Shown piece after piece: positions 18,047-26,605 of a DNA stretch of 64,000 nucleotides (position 1 is its first letter; every line of letters starts with the position of its first letter). The DNA is from Arthrobacter sp. TPD3018. Its GTDB lineage: Bacteria > Pseudomonadota > Alphaproteobacteria > Sphingomonadales > Sphingomonadaceae. The stretch spans positions 973,998 to 1,037,997 of the forward strand of contig QDFQ01000001.1 of NCBI GenBank assembly GCA_003075315.1, given 5' to 3'. Under the pieces are notes generated by a model. It worked only from the letters and a program-made list of their open reading frames with translations, was not told where the DNA came from and did no database searches. The position numbers and the translations under genes are program-made.

Positions 18047-19483
18047 ATGGCATCCCGACCACAGACCCTGTACGAAAAGATCTGGAACGCGCACGTCGTC
18101 GAAACGCGCGACGATGGCACGTGCCTCATCTATATCGACCGCCACCTCGTGCACGAAGTCACCAGCCCGCAGGCATTTGAAGGGCTACGCGCCGCCGGGC
18201 GCCGTGTGCGCCGTCCCGAGCTGACGCTGGCGGTGCCCGACCACAATCTGCCGACGACGCCGCGCGTCGATGCCGGCGGCCGCCTGATCCCGATCGCCGA
18301 TCCCGAAAGCGCGCAGCAGCTGGACGCGCTCCGCCGCAACACCGCGGAGTTCGGCGTCGATTATATCGATGCGACCGCTGCAGAGCAGGGCATCGTCCAT
18401 GTCGTCGGCCCGGAACTGGGCTTCACGCTGCCTGGCACGACCCTGGTCTGCGGCGACAGCCACACGTCGACCCACGGCGCGCTCGGCGCGCTCGCCTTCG
18501 GGATCGGGACCAGCGAGGTCGAGCATGTGCTCGCCACGCAAACGCTGTTGCTCAGTCCGTCGAAGACGATGGAGGTCCGCGTCGACGGCACGCTCGGCTA
18601 TGGCGTCAGCCCCAAGGACGTGATCCTCGCGATCATGGGCCGCGTCGGCGCGGCGGGCGGCACCGGCCATGTCTTCGAATACACCGGCGACGTCGTGCGC
18701 GCGATGTCGATCGAAGGGCGGATGACGCTCGCCAACATGTCGATCGAGGGCGGTGCGCGCGCCGGCCTCGTCGCTCCGGACGACACGACCTTCACCTATC
18801 TGAAGGGCAGGCCGATGGCGCCCAAGGGCGATGAGTGGGATCGGGCGGTCGCTTGGTGGCGCAGCCTCGCGACCGATGCCGGCGCGCGGTACGACAAGAG
18901 CGTCACCTTGCACGCCAGCGAGATCGCACCGTCGCTCACCTGGGGGACCAGCCCGGAGGACGTCGTCCCGATCACCGGCGTCGTCCCCGAACCCGACAGC
19001 TTCGCCGACCCTGCGAAGCGCGAGGCGGCGCGGCGCAGCCTCGACTATATGGGTCTGACGCCGGGCACGGCAATGCAGGACGTGGCGATCCAGCATGTCT
19101 TCATCGGCAGCTGTACCAACAGCCGGATCGAGGATTTGCGCGCCGCCGCGGCGGTTGCGGATGGACGCCGCGTCGCGGATGGCGTGCGCGCGATGGTCGT
19201 CCCCGGGTCGGGGCTGGTCAAGCGGCAGGCGGAGGCGGAGGGGCTCGATCGTGTGTTCGTCTCTGCGGGCTTCGAATGGCGCGAACCTGGCTGCTCGATG
19301 TGCCTCGCGATGAACCCTGACAAGGTGCCTGCGGGCGAACGCTGTGCCTCGACTTCGAATAGAAATTTCGTGGGACGTCAAGGACCTGGCGCGCGCACTC
19401 ATTTGTTGTCGCCGGCGATGGCGGCTGCTGCCGCGGTCACGGGACGGCTCGCCGATGTGCGCGATGTGATGGGAGGACGATGA
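18047..19483 (+). CDS. leuC: 3-isopropylmalate dehydratase large subunit
   Basis: Isomerises 2- to 3-isopropylmalate in leucine synthesis, with LeuD. The 478-residue aconitase-family product carries [20 protein letters not shown], the cluster Cys in [13 protein letters not shown] and [11 protein letters not shown], and [19 protein letters not shown]. It needs a [4Fe-4S] cluster, supplied presumably by the suf system later in the window. Its stop is TGATG-overlapped by a small ORF. Confidence 0.97.
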   Translation: MASRPQTLYEKIWNAHVVETRDDGTCLIYIDRHLVHEVTSPQAFEGLRAAGRRVRRPELTLAVPDHNLPTTPRVDAGGRLIPIADPESAQQLDALRRNTAEFGVDYIDATAAEQGIVHVVGPELGFTLPGTTLVCGDSHTSTHGALGALAFGIGTSEVEHVLATQTLLLSPSKTMEVRVDGTLGYGVSPKDVILAIMGRVGAAGGTGHVFEYTGDVVRAMSIEGRMTLANMSIEGGARAGLVAPDDTTFTYLKGRPMAPKGDEWDRAVAWWRSLATDAGARYDKSVTLHASEIAPSLTWGTSPEDVVPITGVVPEPDSFADPAKREAARRSLDYMGLTPGTAMQDVAIQHVFIGSCTNSRIEDLRAAAAVADGRRVADGVRAMVVPGSGLVKRQAEAEGLDRVFVSAGFEWREPGCSMCLAMNPDKVPAGERCASTSNRNFVGRQGPGARTHLLSPAMAAAAAVTGRLADVRDVMGGR

Positions 19484-19590
19484 TGAAGAAGGTTCTGGTA
19501 TTGCTCGTGGCCGGCGCGATGATGAGCGGTGTGGCCGCCTATGTCGCGGGTGCGCGTGTGCTGACCCATCCAGTCGCCTTGCAGCGCTGA
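19480..19590 (+). CDS. 36-residue membrane or exported peptide between leuC and leuD
   Basis: An ORF of 36 codons that begins inside the leuC stop (overlapping ATG) and ends 6 bp before leuD. The product ([20 protein letters not shown] plus a short polar tail) has a basic start and one hydrophobic segment, like a signal anchor. The GGGAGGAC upstream can act as a ribosome site. The perfect fit between the two genes suggests it is real or serves translational coupling. Function unknown. Confidence 0.5.
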   Translation: MMKKVLVLLVAGAMMSGVAAYVAGARVLTHPVALQR

Positions 19591-19596
19591 CGCCGC

Positions 19597-20226
19597 ATGC
19601 AGCCCGTCACGACCGTCAGCGGTACCGCTTACCCTTGGGGTGCCAAAAATATCGACACCGACATCATCATCCCGGCGCATTGGCTGAAGACCATCACGCG
19701 CTCCGGGCTGGGTCGCGGTGCGTTCGAGACGGTGCGCGCGCAGCCCGGTAACGTCTTCGACGATCCCCGCTATGCCGGCGCGCCTATCCTGATCGCAGGC
19801 GATAATTTCGGTTGCGGATCCAGCCGCGAACACGCCGCCTGGGCGCTCGCCGACATGGGTGTGAAAGCCGTCATCGCGCCCAGTTTCTCCGACATCTTCT
19901 CCGGCAATGCCTTCAAGAACGGAATCGTCCCCGTGGTGCTGCCGCAGGAGGCGGTAGATCGGCTGGTCGAGGTGGCGAAGGAGCAGCCGATCACCGTCGA
20001 TCTGGAGACGATGACGGTCACGACGCCGTACCAGGATCGTTTCGCCTTCCATCTCGACCCGTTTCGTCGCCGTTGCCTGATGGAGGGGCTGGACGAAGTC
20101 GGTCTGACACTGGCAAGAGATACCGCGATTTCGAAATTCGAAGGTGCGGTCGAGCAGAGCCGCCCCTGGATCGGGAGTAGGAGCGGGTATGCGAGCATTG
20201 CTGTCGACGGCGCCGGGCGGACCTGA
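19597..20226 (+). CDS. leuD: 3-isopropylmalate dehydratase small subunit
   Basis: The small subunit of isopropylmalate isomerase, 209 residues. Diagnostic segments are [35 protein letters not shown] and [11 protein letters not shown]. The last dozen residues ([13 protein letters not shown]) overlap the next gene by 38 bp in another frame and are probably an extended, non-conserved tail. Confidence 0.96.
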   Translation: MQPVTTVSGTAYPWGAKNIDTDIIIPAHWLKTITRSGLGRGAFETVRAQPGNVFDDPRYAGAPILIAGDNFGCGSSREHAAWALADMGVKAVIAPSFSDIFSGNAFKNGIVPVVLPQEAVDRLVEVAKEQPITVDLETMTVTTPYQDRFAFHLDPFRRRCLMEGLDEVGLTLARDTAISKFEGAVEQSRPWIGSRSGYASIAVDGAGRT

Positions 20227-21187
20227 AACTCTAGAGCTGACGGAATCGCCCGATCCCGTACCTGCCACGGGGCAGGTCCTGGTCGCGGTGAAGGCCTGCG
20301 CGATCAACTATCCCGACGTCCTGATCATCGAGGACAAATATCAGTTCAAGCCGCAGCGCCCCTTCGCGCCCGGCGGTGAGATCGCTGGCGTCATCGAGGC
20401 GCTGGGTGAGGGCGTGACCGACTGGCAGGTCGGCGATCGCGTGATGGGCGTGATCGGCCATGGCGGCCTTGCGAGCAAGATCGCTGTCGAGCCGCAGCGC
20501 CTCTACCGCTTGCCCGAAGAACGCAGCTTTGCCGAGGGCGCGGCGCTGATCCTCACCTATGCCACCACCATCCATGCGCTGCTCGACCGCGGTCGCCTGG
20601 CGGAGGGGCAGTCGCTGCTGGTCCTCGGTGCGGCGGGTGGCGTCGGCCTGGCGGCGATCGAGCTCGGCAAGGCCTATGGCGCGCGTGTCGTTGCGGCGGT
20701 GTCGTCGGAGGAGAAGGCGGCGGCCGCCAAGGCCGCCGGCGCGAACGAGACGATTATCTACGGCCGCGCGCCGTTCGATAAGGATCAGTCCAAGGCGCTG
20801 GCCGAACAATTCAAGGCAGCGGGCGGGCGTGGCGGCTTCGATGTTATCTACGATCCGGTCGGCGGCGATTATGCCGAGCCGGCGCTGCGCTCGATCGCGT
20901 GGGAAGGGCGCTATCTCGTCGTCGGTTTCCCGGCGGGAATTCCGAAGCTGCCGCTCAATCTGACGCTGCTGAAGAGCTGCGATGTCTGCGGTGTGTTCTG
21001 GGGCGCGTTCGCTGCACGCGATCCGCAGGCGAATGCTGCGCATGTCGACACGCTGTTCCGTTTGTGGCGGGAGGGGCGCATCGCGCCGCGTGTCACGGAA
21101 ACCTTTGCATTCGAACGGGGTGGCGATGCGATCGCCAAAATGGCCGCACGCGCGGCGATCGGCAAACTGGTGGTCGAGGTCGGTTGA
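20189..21187 (+). CDS. NADPH:quinone oxidoreductase-family protein
   Basis: A 332-residue zinc-free medium-chain dehydrogenase/reductase. It shows [29 protein letters not shown], the Rossmann motif [20 protein letters not shown] and a C-terminal [20 protein letters not shown]. The family reduces quinones or other electrophiles with NADPH. Its ATG lies inside the end of leuD, so it is probably co-transcribed with the leu genes. Confidence 0.9.
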   Translation: MRALLSTAPGGPETLELTESPDPVPATGQVLVAVKACAINYPDVLIIEDKYQFKPQRPFAPGGEIAGVIEALGEGVTDWQVGDRVMGVIGHGGLASKIAVEPQRLYRLPEERSFAEGAALILTYATTIHALLDRGRLAEGQSLLVLGAAGGVGLAAIELGKAYGARVVAAVSSEEKAAAAKAAGANETIIYGRAPFDKDQSKALAEQFKAAGGRGGFDVIYDPVGGDYAEPALRSIAWEGRYLVVGFPAGIPKLPLNLTLLKSCDVCGVFWGAFAARDPQANAAHVDTLFRLWREGRIAPRVTETFAFERGGDAIAKMAARAAIGKLVVEVG

Positions 21188-21209
21188 CCTCGGCCACCGG
21201 GCGGGGCGT

Positions 21210-21353
21210 TTAGCGTACCGCGAATACGACGGCCAGGATCATCGCCCACAAGAACAGCGAGATCCCCGTGCCGATCATCACGCCGGTCAGCGGCGTGGCG
21301 CGGTGGTGGTGCGTGCCGGAATGCGTGCCGGCGGTGAGAGGCGCGTTGGTCAT
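21210..21353 (-). CDS. 47-residue His-rich single-pass membrane protein
   Basis: A short minus-strand ORF with a strong ribosome site (GGAGAAGGACA before the ATG). The product has a soluble N-terminus with a His cluster (THSGTHHHRATP) and one membrane helix (GVMIGTGISLFLWAMILAVV). It lies convergent to the quinone oxidoreductase gene. I do not recognise the family. Confidence 0.5.
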   Translation of the reverse strand: MTNAPLTAGTHSGTHHHRATPLTGVMIGTGISLFLWAMILAVVFAVR

Positions 21354-21566
21354 TGTCCTTCTCCAGCGGGTCGATCTTTGCGTCGTACCCTATATTCAAT
21401 ATCTCATAACGCGCTTAACGGTTCCATAACGTAGGCGTTACGTTTCACTTATTTTCATGTTCAATCTCGACGGCTGGCCGTGCGGCGCGGCAGCGTGCGT
21501 TGCGCGGGCGGTCGCCCGCTCCTATGTGAAGACCGAAGTAGACCGCCCCGGGGGGAAATGGCCGCG

Positions 21567-21890
21567 ATGACGATGTTCGACGATCGGGAAAAGGCACTGG
21601 AAGGGCAGTTCGCTCGCGCGGAAGAAATGGCGTTTCGCATCACCGCGCGCCGCAATCGTCTGGTGGGCCAGTGGGCCGCCGAGCTGATGGGTTTGACGCC
21701 GGAGGAAACGGATTCCTACGCGAAGTCGGTCGTCCAGGCGGATTTCGAGGAAGCTGGCGATGAGGACGTCGTTCGCAAGCTGCTGGGCGACCTCACCGCC
21801 GCGCGTGTCGAGATCGACGACGCCACCGTGCGCCGCGCGCTCGCCGACAAGGCGATCGAAGCGCGTCGTCAGCTGATGCAGCCGGAGTAA
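21567..21890 (+). CDS. DUF1476 protein, ATP synthase inhibitor zeta-subunit type
   Basis: A 107-residue helical protein starting MTMFDDREKALEGQFARAEE. This is the DUF1476 family, whose Paracoccus denitrificans member is the zeta inhibitor subunit of the F1Fo ATP synthase; by analogy it would block ATP hydrolysis. The family core RNRLVGQWAAELMG is present. An alternative ATG three codons upstream is possible. It heads a run with bolA and grxD. Confidence 0.88.
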   Translation: MTMFDDREKALEGQFARAEEMAFRITARRNRLVGQWAAELMGLTPEETDSYAKSVVQADFEEAGDEDVVRKLLGDLTAARVEIDDATVRRALADKAIEARRQLMQPE

Positions 21891-21898
21891 GCATCGCG

Positions 21899-22129
21899 AT
21901 GCCGATGGCCGCTGACGATATCGCCGCGCTGATCCGCGCCGCCATTCCCGATGCCGAGGTCGAGATCACCGATCTTGCCGGTGACGGAGACCATTATGCC
22001 GCACGTGTCGTGTCGGCGAGCTTCGCGGGTCTGCCGCTGCGCAAGCAGCATCAGGCCGTCTATGCGGCGCTCGGCGGCCGGATGGGCGGCGAACTCCATG
22101 CGCTGCAACTCAAGACCGCAGCAGCCTGA
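21899..22129 (+). CDS. BolA/IbaG family protein
   Basis: A 76-residue BolA-like protein. The family pattern is the amphipathic helix AALIRAAIPDAEVEITDLAGDGDHY and the C-terminal LPLRKQHQAVYAALGGRMGGELHAL. BolA proteins form [2Fe-2S]-bridged complexes with CGFS glutaredoxins, and such a glutaredoxin is the next gene, 11 bp downstream. Confidence 0.9.
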   Translation: MPMAADDIAALIRAAIPDAEVEITDLAGDGDHYAARVVSASFAGLPLRKQHQAVYAALGGRMGGELHALQLKTAAA

Positions 22130-22140
22130 GGATAGAGACC

Positions 22141-22467
22141 ATGACCGACGATACCCACGCCCGCATCGACGCCGTCGTAAAGAACAACGCCGTTGTGCTG
22201 TTCATGAAGGGCAGCCCGCTGTTCCCGCAATGTGGCTTTTCCAGCCGCGCGGTGGCGATCCTAGACCATCTCGGCGTCAGCTATGAAAGCGTCGACGTGT
22301 TGCAGGACCAGGCGATCCGTCAGGGCATCAAGGCCTATTCCGATTGGCCGACGATCCCGCAGCTCTATGCCGGCGGCGAGTTTATCGGCGGGTCGGACAT
22401 CATGATGGAAATGTACGAAAGCGGAGAGCTGGCGACGCTGCTGAAGGGCGAAGCCACCGCACAGTAA
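22141..22467 (+). CDS. grxD: Monothiol glutaredoxin, Grx4/GrxD type
   Basis: A 108-residue CGFS glutaredoxin (C31 in FPQCGFSSRAV) with KGSPLFPQ, WPTIPQLYAGGEFIGGSDI and a C-terminal acidic stretch. The family transfers Fe-S clusters and partners BolA proteins, as here. A terminator follows 41 bp after the stop. Confidence 0.95.
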   Translation: MTDDTHARIDAVVKNNAVVLFMKGSPLFPQCGFSSRAVAILDHLGVSYESVDVLQDQAIRQGIKAYSDWPTIPQLYAGGEFIGGSDIMMEMYESGELATLLKGEATAQ

Positions 22468-22507
22468 GTGCGGGCTTCGATACCTGCCCGGCGACAACGG
22501 GCATCGG

Positions 22508-22540
22508 GCGGGCGCCGTATGGCGTCCGCCTTTTGTTTTT
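22508..22540 (+). terminator. Rho-independent terminator after grxD
   Basis: Arms GCGGGCGCC and GGCGTCCGC (one G-U pair) around GTAT, followed by TTTTGTTTTT. This should end the DUF1476-bolA-grxD transcript. Confidence 0.8.
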
Positions 22541-22700
22541 GTGGCTGTTGCGGGCGTAGCGGGCTGAAAATCGGGAAGGGGGGCGGCCTCGCGCGGCCAT
22601 ATCGGCCGGGTGCGGGTGGGCCGGTGCGTGATACGATCCCGCGGCTGGCCCACCCTGCTGAAGCGTCGAACGCTCGGCTGCCCTGATATAAGCATCTAGC

Positions 22701-22823
22701 GTGCCAATCGTCCTAACCAACGGAAATGGTGGCACCCAGTTGGTTAACGCCACGGAGCTCACGGGCGGAGCTGTAAAATCCTTCGACACTACGCATGCTT
22801 CTTCGGGTTTTACGACTTGGCAC
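22701..22823. ncRNA. Possible structured RNA: three hairpins closed by an outer helix
   Basis: Within the 426-bp grxD-blaI gap, 123 bp can fold as an outer helix GTGCCAA/TTGGCAC (22701-22707 with 22817-22823) enclosing three hairpins: TAACCAAC/GTTGGTTA (8 bp, 22714-22746), AGCTC/GAGCT (5 bp, 22756-22772) and GTAAAATCC/GGGTTTTAC (9 bp with one G-U, 22773-22813). The last two abut. The strand and any function are unknown; expression is not shown. It lies upstream of the blaI promoter and downstream of the grxD terminator. Confidence 0.3.
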
Positions 22824-22838
22824 CCCGACGTCCTCTAT

Positions 22839-22876
22839 TGACTACGCTCGTAATCGTATTGATAACAGCTGTAGTC
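22839..22876 (+). promoter_or_regulatory. blaI promoter with two BlaI/MecI-like operator half-palindromes
   Basis: TTGACT (22839-22844) with GATAAC (22861-22866) at 16-bp spacing forms a plausible promoter. Two near-palindromes overlap it: ACTACgctcGTAAT (22841-22854) and ATAACAGCTGTAGT (22862-22875). Both resemble the ACTACA-N2-TGTAGT operators of BlaI/MecI repressors, and their centres lie about two helical turns apart. This fits autorepression. Confidence 0.6.
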
Positions 22877-22893
22877 GATAGAGGAGCATAACC

Positions 22894-23262
22894 GTGGCCG
22901 AACGAATCAGCGATGCCGAGCATGCGGTGATGGAGGTCCTGTGGGACGAATCGCCGCTCACCGCCCAGGACGTGGCGGAGCGGGTCGATCCGGCGCGCGG
23001 CTGGAGCGCCAATACGGTCAAGACGCTGCTTGGCCGGCTGCTCGCCAAATCCGCCATCGCCCATCAGGAGGATGGCCGCCGCTATCTCTACCGCCCGATC
23101 GTCGCGCGCGACGATTACGTGTCGGGCGAATCGAAGCGGCTGATCGACCGTCTCTTCGGCGGCAAGCTGACCCCGCTTGTCGCGCACCTCGCCGAACGTG
23201 ACGAACTGAGCGCGCAGGACATCGCCGAAATCGAGGCGCTGCTGAAGGACCTGAAACAATGA
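22894..23262 (+). CDS. BlaI/MecI/CopY-family transcriptional repressor
   Basis: A 122-residue winged-helix repressor. The family hallmark ISDAEHAVMEVLWDESPLTA is followed by WSANTVKTLLGRLLAKSAIA (recognition region) and a C-terminal dimerisation part. The start is a GTG at 22894 after GAGGAG. It overlaps the following metalloprotease gene (ATGA) and carries matching operators upstream. Confidence 0.92.
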   Translation: MAERISDAEHAVMEVLWDESPLTAQDVAERVDPARGWSANTVKTLLGRLLAKSAIAHQEDGRRYLYRPIVARDDYVSGESKRLIDRLFGGKLTPLVAHLAERDELSAQDIAEIEALLKDLKQ

Positions 23263-24887
23263 GCGCGCTGCTGCCCGGCGCGCCGTTCCTCGGCTGGCTG
23301 ATCGAGGCGCTGGCCGCCTCGACGCTGCTGATGGTGCTGGTGCTGCTGATCCGCCGTCGGGTCCGCGAGGTGTTCGGGCCGCAGATCGCCTATGCTCTGT
23401 GGGCTTTGCCATTGCTCCGCCTGCTGCTGCCGCCTTTGCCGGCCGGCCTGCGGCAGGCGGCCGCAACTCCGCTCAGCCAGGCGAGCGAGACGATTACGAT
23501 CATGGTGGTGGGGCAGGGCGACGCCGCCGTCGCGCCGGCCGTGGCACCCATGGCCGAAGGTGCGTCGATCGCCTGGGGGCCGATCGTCGGTGGAACGCTG
23601 GCGCTGCTGTGGGGCGCAGGCGCGCTCGGCTTCCTGCTGTGGCATCTCACCAGTCACACCCGCTTCTGTCGGCGCCTGCTCGGCACGGCAGCGCATGTTG
23701 AGGAGATGCGCGGCGTGCGCGTCATCGCCAGCGATGCGGCGCCGGGGCCGCTCGCGTTCGGCGTGCTGCGCCGCTACGTCGCTTTCCCGCTCGACTTCGC
23801 CGATCGCTACGATGCCGACGAGCGCGAACTCGCGCTGGAGCATGAGATCGGCCACCACCAGCGCGGCGATCTGATCGCCAACTGGATCGCACTGGCGGTG
23901 CTCGCGCTCCACTGGTTCAACCCCGTCGCCTGGCGCGCGTTCCGCGCCTTTCGGGCCGATCAGGAGCTAGCCAACGACGCCCGCGTGCTCGCCGGCCGCT
24001 CCGCGATCGACCGTCACGCCTACGCCTGTGCCATCGTGAAGGCAGCGCACGGCGGGGCCGTGTCCGCCGCCTGTCACCTCCACACCATCGACGATCTGAA
24101 AGGGAGAATCCGTATGCTGACCACCATGCCGCGTTCGCGTCGGCGTCTCGCAACCGGGGGCGTGCTGATGTCCGCCGTCATGCTCGCCGGCCTTGGTCTC
24201 ACCGCCTCGGGTACCAGTGCGGCCAAGGCGATCAGCGGGAAGGTGGGCGACACGATCGGCGTCGACCTGCAAGCCCAGCCGCCGGCGCCGCCGCCCCCTC
24301 CCGTTGCTCCCGCACGGCCGGCACCCGCCACCGCGCCCGACGTGGCGGCGATCGCAGACGTGCCCGCGCCTCCTCCGGCTCCTGAGGCGCCCGACGCGCC
24401 TGCCGCACCGCCGGTCCCCGCCGCGCCTTCGAAGTCCCACCGCATCGTCATCAACAAGATGCAGGACGGCAAGGTTGCCACGTTCATGTCGAACGCCGAT
24501 GGCCATTTCGACGATGCCGCGATCGAGCGCATGGCGGCCGATGCCCGCAGCCGCGCGCCCGAGGTCAGCTCGCGCAACTGTGCCGACGGCCGCGACGGCG
24601 GCCCGCGCCAGCTGGTCGTCCATACGACGCGCGCCGGCAAGCGGGCGATGATCGTCTGCACCAACCGGATCGAGGCAGCGGCTACGGCGGGCGCCATGGC
24701 ATCGGCCCATGCCGAGGTGGCGAAACGCGACGCGTTGCAGACCGCGCTCGCCAGCGTCACGGCAACCCGCGTCAGCATCGCCAATAACGCCAGCATCCCG
24801 CCAGCCGATCGCGCCTCCGCTCTGAAGGACATCGACGAGGCGCTGGTCGAGCTGCGCAACGAGATGGCAGGTATCGGCAAGGACTGA
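23259..24887 (+). CDS. BlaR1-like M56 membrane metallopeptidase
   Basis: A 542-residue membrane protein. The N-terminal half has several membrane helices and the zinc motif HEIGHH (H195, E196, H199) with the typical continuation HHQRGDLIANWIAL and RADQELANDARVL of M56 proteases. The C-terminal half is a Pro/Ala-rich linker and a soluble domain of unknown type; no penicillin-binding transpeptidase domain is visible, so the signal sensed is probably not a beta-lactam. It overlaps the repressor gene by 4 bp and ends at a good terminator. Confidence 0.9.
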   Translation: MSALLPGAPFLGWLIEALAASTLLMVLVLLIRRRVREVFGPQIAYALWALPLLRLLLPPLPAGLRQAAATPLSQASETITIMVVGQGDAAVAPAVAPMAEGASIAWGPIVGGTLALLWGAGALGFLLWHLTSHTRFCRRLLGTAAHVEEMRGVRVIASDAAPGPLAFGVLRRYVAFPLDFADRYDADERELALEHEIGHHQRGDLIANWIALAVLALHWFNPVAWRAFRAFRADQELANDARVLAGRSAIDRHAYACAIVKAAHGGAVSAACHLHTIDDLKGRIRMLTTMPRSRRRLATGGVLMSAVMLAGLGLTASGTSAAKAISGKVGDTIGVDLQAQPPAPPPPPVAPARPAPATAPDVAAIADVPAPPPAPEAPDAPAAPPVPAAPSKSHRIVINKMQDGKVATFMSNADGHFDDAAIERMAADARSRAPEVSSRNCADGRDGGPRQLVVHTTRAGKRAMIVCTNRIEAAATAGAMASAHAEVAKRDALQTALASVTATRVSIANNASIPPADRASALKDIDEALVELRNEMAGIGKD

Positions 24888-24911
24888 CGTTCTGATACGA
24901 TACCGGCCTCG

Positions 24912-24947
24912 AACCTCCCCGCGCACGGTCCCGCGTGGGGAGGTTTT
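24912..24947 (+). terminator. Rho-independent terminator of the blaI-blaR1-like operon
   Basis: A stem from ACCTCCCCGCG and CGCGTGGGGAGGT with loop between, followed by TTTT. It lies 25 bp after the stop codon. Confidence 0.75.
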
Positions 24948-24986
24948 GCTTGCGCCCGGGGCCACCGCACGCCACATCGATGGACA

Positions 24987-25844
24987 ATGCCCGCGCATCC
25001 GACCGGAATCCCGATCCAGCTCGAGCCGCTCGTGACGCGCGTGCTCGCGCCCAACGCCTCGCCCTACACCTATAGCGGCACGCAGACGCACGTCGTCGGC
25101 ACCACCGATCTCGCGATCATCGATCCCGGCCCCGACGATACCGCGCATATTGCCGCTCTGCTGGACGTCATCGCTGGCCGGCCCGTGACGGCGATCGTCA
25201 TCACGCATCACCACCGCGATCATAGCCCCGCCAGCCGGCCAATCGCCGCCACCACCGGCGCACCGATCGTCGGTCCGCGCGCGCACCATGTCGCGGATGA
25301 CACCCTTCGTCTGGATGCCGCCTTCGACGCCGATTACGCACCCGATCGCGTGTTGGAGGAAGGGGAGACCGTCAGCGGCGAGGGCTGGACATTGCACGCC
25401 ATCGCGACGCCCGGCCACACCTCCAACCATCTCGCCTATGCGCTGCCCGAAAGCGGCGCGTTGTTTTCGGGCGACCATGTGATGGGTTGGGCGACCAGCG
25501 TCGTCTCGCCGCCCGATGGCGACATGGGCGACTATATGGCGAGCCTCGACAAGCTGCTCGGCCGCGACGATCGCGTCTATTATCCTGGCCATGGCGAGGC
25601 GGTGGAGACGCCGCAGCGGCTGGTGCGCGGCATGCTCGGCCATCGCAAGCAGCGCGAGGGGCAAATCCTGCGCCTGCTCCGCGAAGCCCCGATGGCCATC
25701 CCAGCGATGACCGCGCGTATGTATGTTGGGCTCGACCCGCGGCTGCTCGGCGCGGCGGAGCGATCGGTGCTCGCGCATCTGTACGACCTGCGCCATCGCG
25801 CTCTGGTGGAGGAGGAGGGAGACACATGGCGGATCCGCGCGTGA
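24987..25844 (+). CDS. MBL-fold metallo-hydrolase (LACTB2-like)
   Basis: A 285-residue beta-lactamase-fold hydrolase. The zinc motif THHHRDHSPA, the conserved HAIATPGHTSNHLAY, the LFSGDHVMGW Asp and the late PGHGE are all present, and a C-terminal winged-helix segment (MTARMYVGLDPRLLGAAERS) follows as in LACTB2-type proteins. The substrate is unknown; LACTB2 relatives are nucleases. The next gene starts 19 bp before this one ends. Confidence 0.88.
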   Translation: MPAHPTGIPIQLEPLVTRVLAPNASPYTYSGTQTHVVGTTDLAIIDPGPDDTAHIAALLDVIAGRPVTAIVITHHHRDHSPASRPIAATTGAPIVGPRAHHVADDTLRLDAAFDADYAPDRVLEEGETVSGEGWTLHAIATPGHTSNHLAYALPESGALFSGDHVMGWATSVVSPPDGDMGDYMASLDKLLGRDDRVYYPGHGEAVETPQRLVRGMLGHRKQREGQILRLLREAPMAIPAMTARMYVGLDPRLLGAAERSVLAHLYDLRHRALVEEEGDTWRIRA

Positions 25845-26560
25845 TCGATCCGGCACCGCCGCCGGCCCGCGGATCGATCGGATCGTTTCTGGGCAAGGCC
25901 GCTGGCGTCATCGTCCTGCTGGGGCTCGCCGTGCTGCTCGGCCTGTGGGCGATCCAGCGCTATGTGGAACGGCAGCTCGCGCCCGATCCCACCACGGTCG
26001 CGAGCGCCAGCCTGCAGGGATTGCGCGAACAAAACCGGCTGTCGGCCTTTGCCGCGCGCTTCGTCGCCGTCTCTACCTCGCGCCAGTCGCAGCTTGGCCT
26101 CTCGACCGAAAAGACGCTGATCATGCCGGGCACCGTTCGCTACGAAGTGGACCTCGCCAAGCTGACACCCTCCGACGTCATTTGGGACGCGGGCAGTAAG
26201 ACGCTGTCGGTACGCCTGCCGCCGGTGGAGATCGACGGGCCGCAGATCGATCTGGCGCAGCTACGCGAATATGGCAGCGGCGGCATATTGTCGCACGTCA
26301 CCGATGCCGAGGCGCGGCTCGATACGGCGAACCGGCGGGCTGGGCAGGCGGAGCTGGTGCGGCAGGCGCGCGACGCCGCACCGATGAAACTCGCCCGCGA
26401 TGCGACGCGCCGAGCCGTGGAGACCAGCTTCGCCATGCCGCTGCGCGCTGCCGGTATCGATGCGCAGGTAAAGGTGCGCTTCGCCGACGATCCGACGCCA
26501 GCGGGAGAACGTTGGGACACCAGCCGGTCGTTGCAGGAAGTTCTGGGCAACGCCGAGTGA
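25826..26560 (+). CDS. DUF4230 domain protein
   Basis: A 244-residue protein with a Pro-rich start, one membrane helix (GVIVLLGLAVLLGLWAIQ) and a DUF4230-like soluble part beginning SAFAARFVAVSTSRQSQLGL and PGTVRYEVDLAKL. It has a GGAGGAGGGA ribosome site inside the end of the MBL gene. Function unknown. Confidence 0.75.
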   Translation: MADPRVIDPAPPPARGSIGSFLGKAAGVIVLLGLAVLLGLWAIQRYVERQLAPDPTTVASASLQGLREQNRLSAFAARFVAVSTSRQSQLGLSTEKTLIMPGTVRYEVDLAKLTPSDVIWDAGSKTLSVRLPPVEIDGPQIDLAQLREYGSGGILSHVTDAEARLDTANRRAGQAELVRQARDAAPMKLARDATRRAVETSFAMPLRAAGIDAQVKVRFADDPTPAGERWDTSRSLQEVLGNAE

Positions 26561-26605
26561 GGCGCGGCGTTGAGCCCGGCGCGGGTATCGCCTAACGGGG
26601 GTGTC

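Noticed and set aside
22707..22748. TAACCAAC/GTTGGTTA as an integron attC site
   Set aside because: The core sites do not fit the RYYYAAC and GTTRRRY rules, and no integrase or cassette is present; the bases are better explained as part of the hairpin element.
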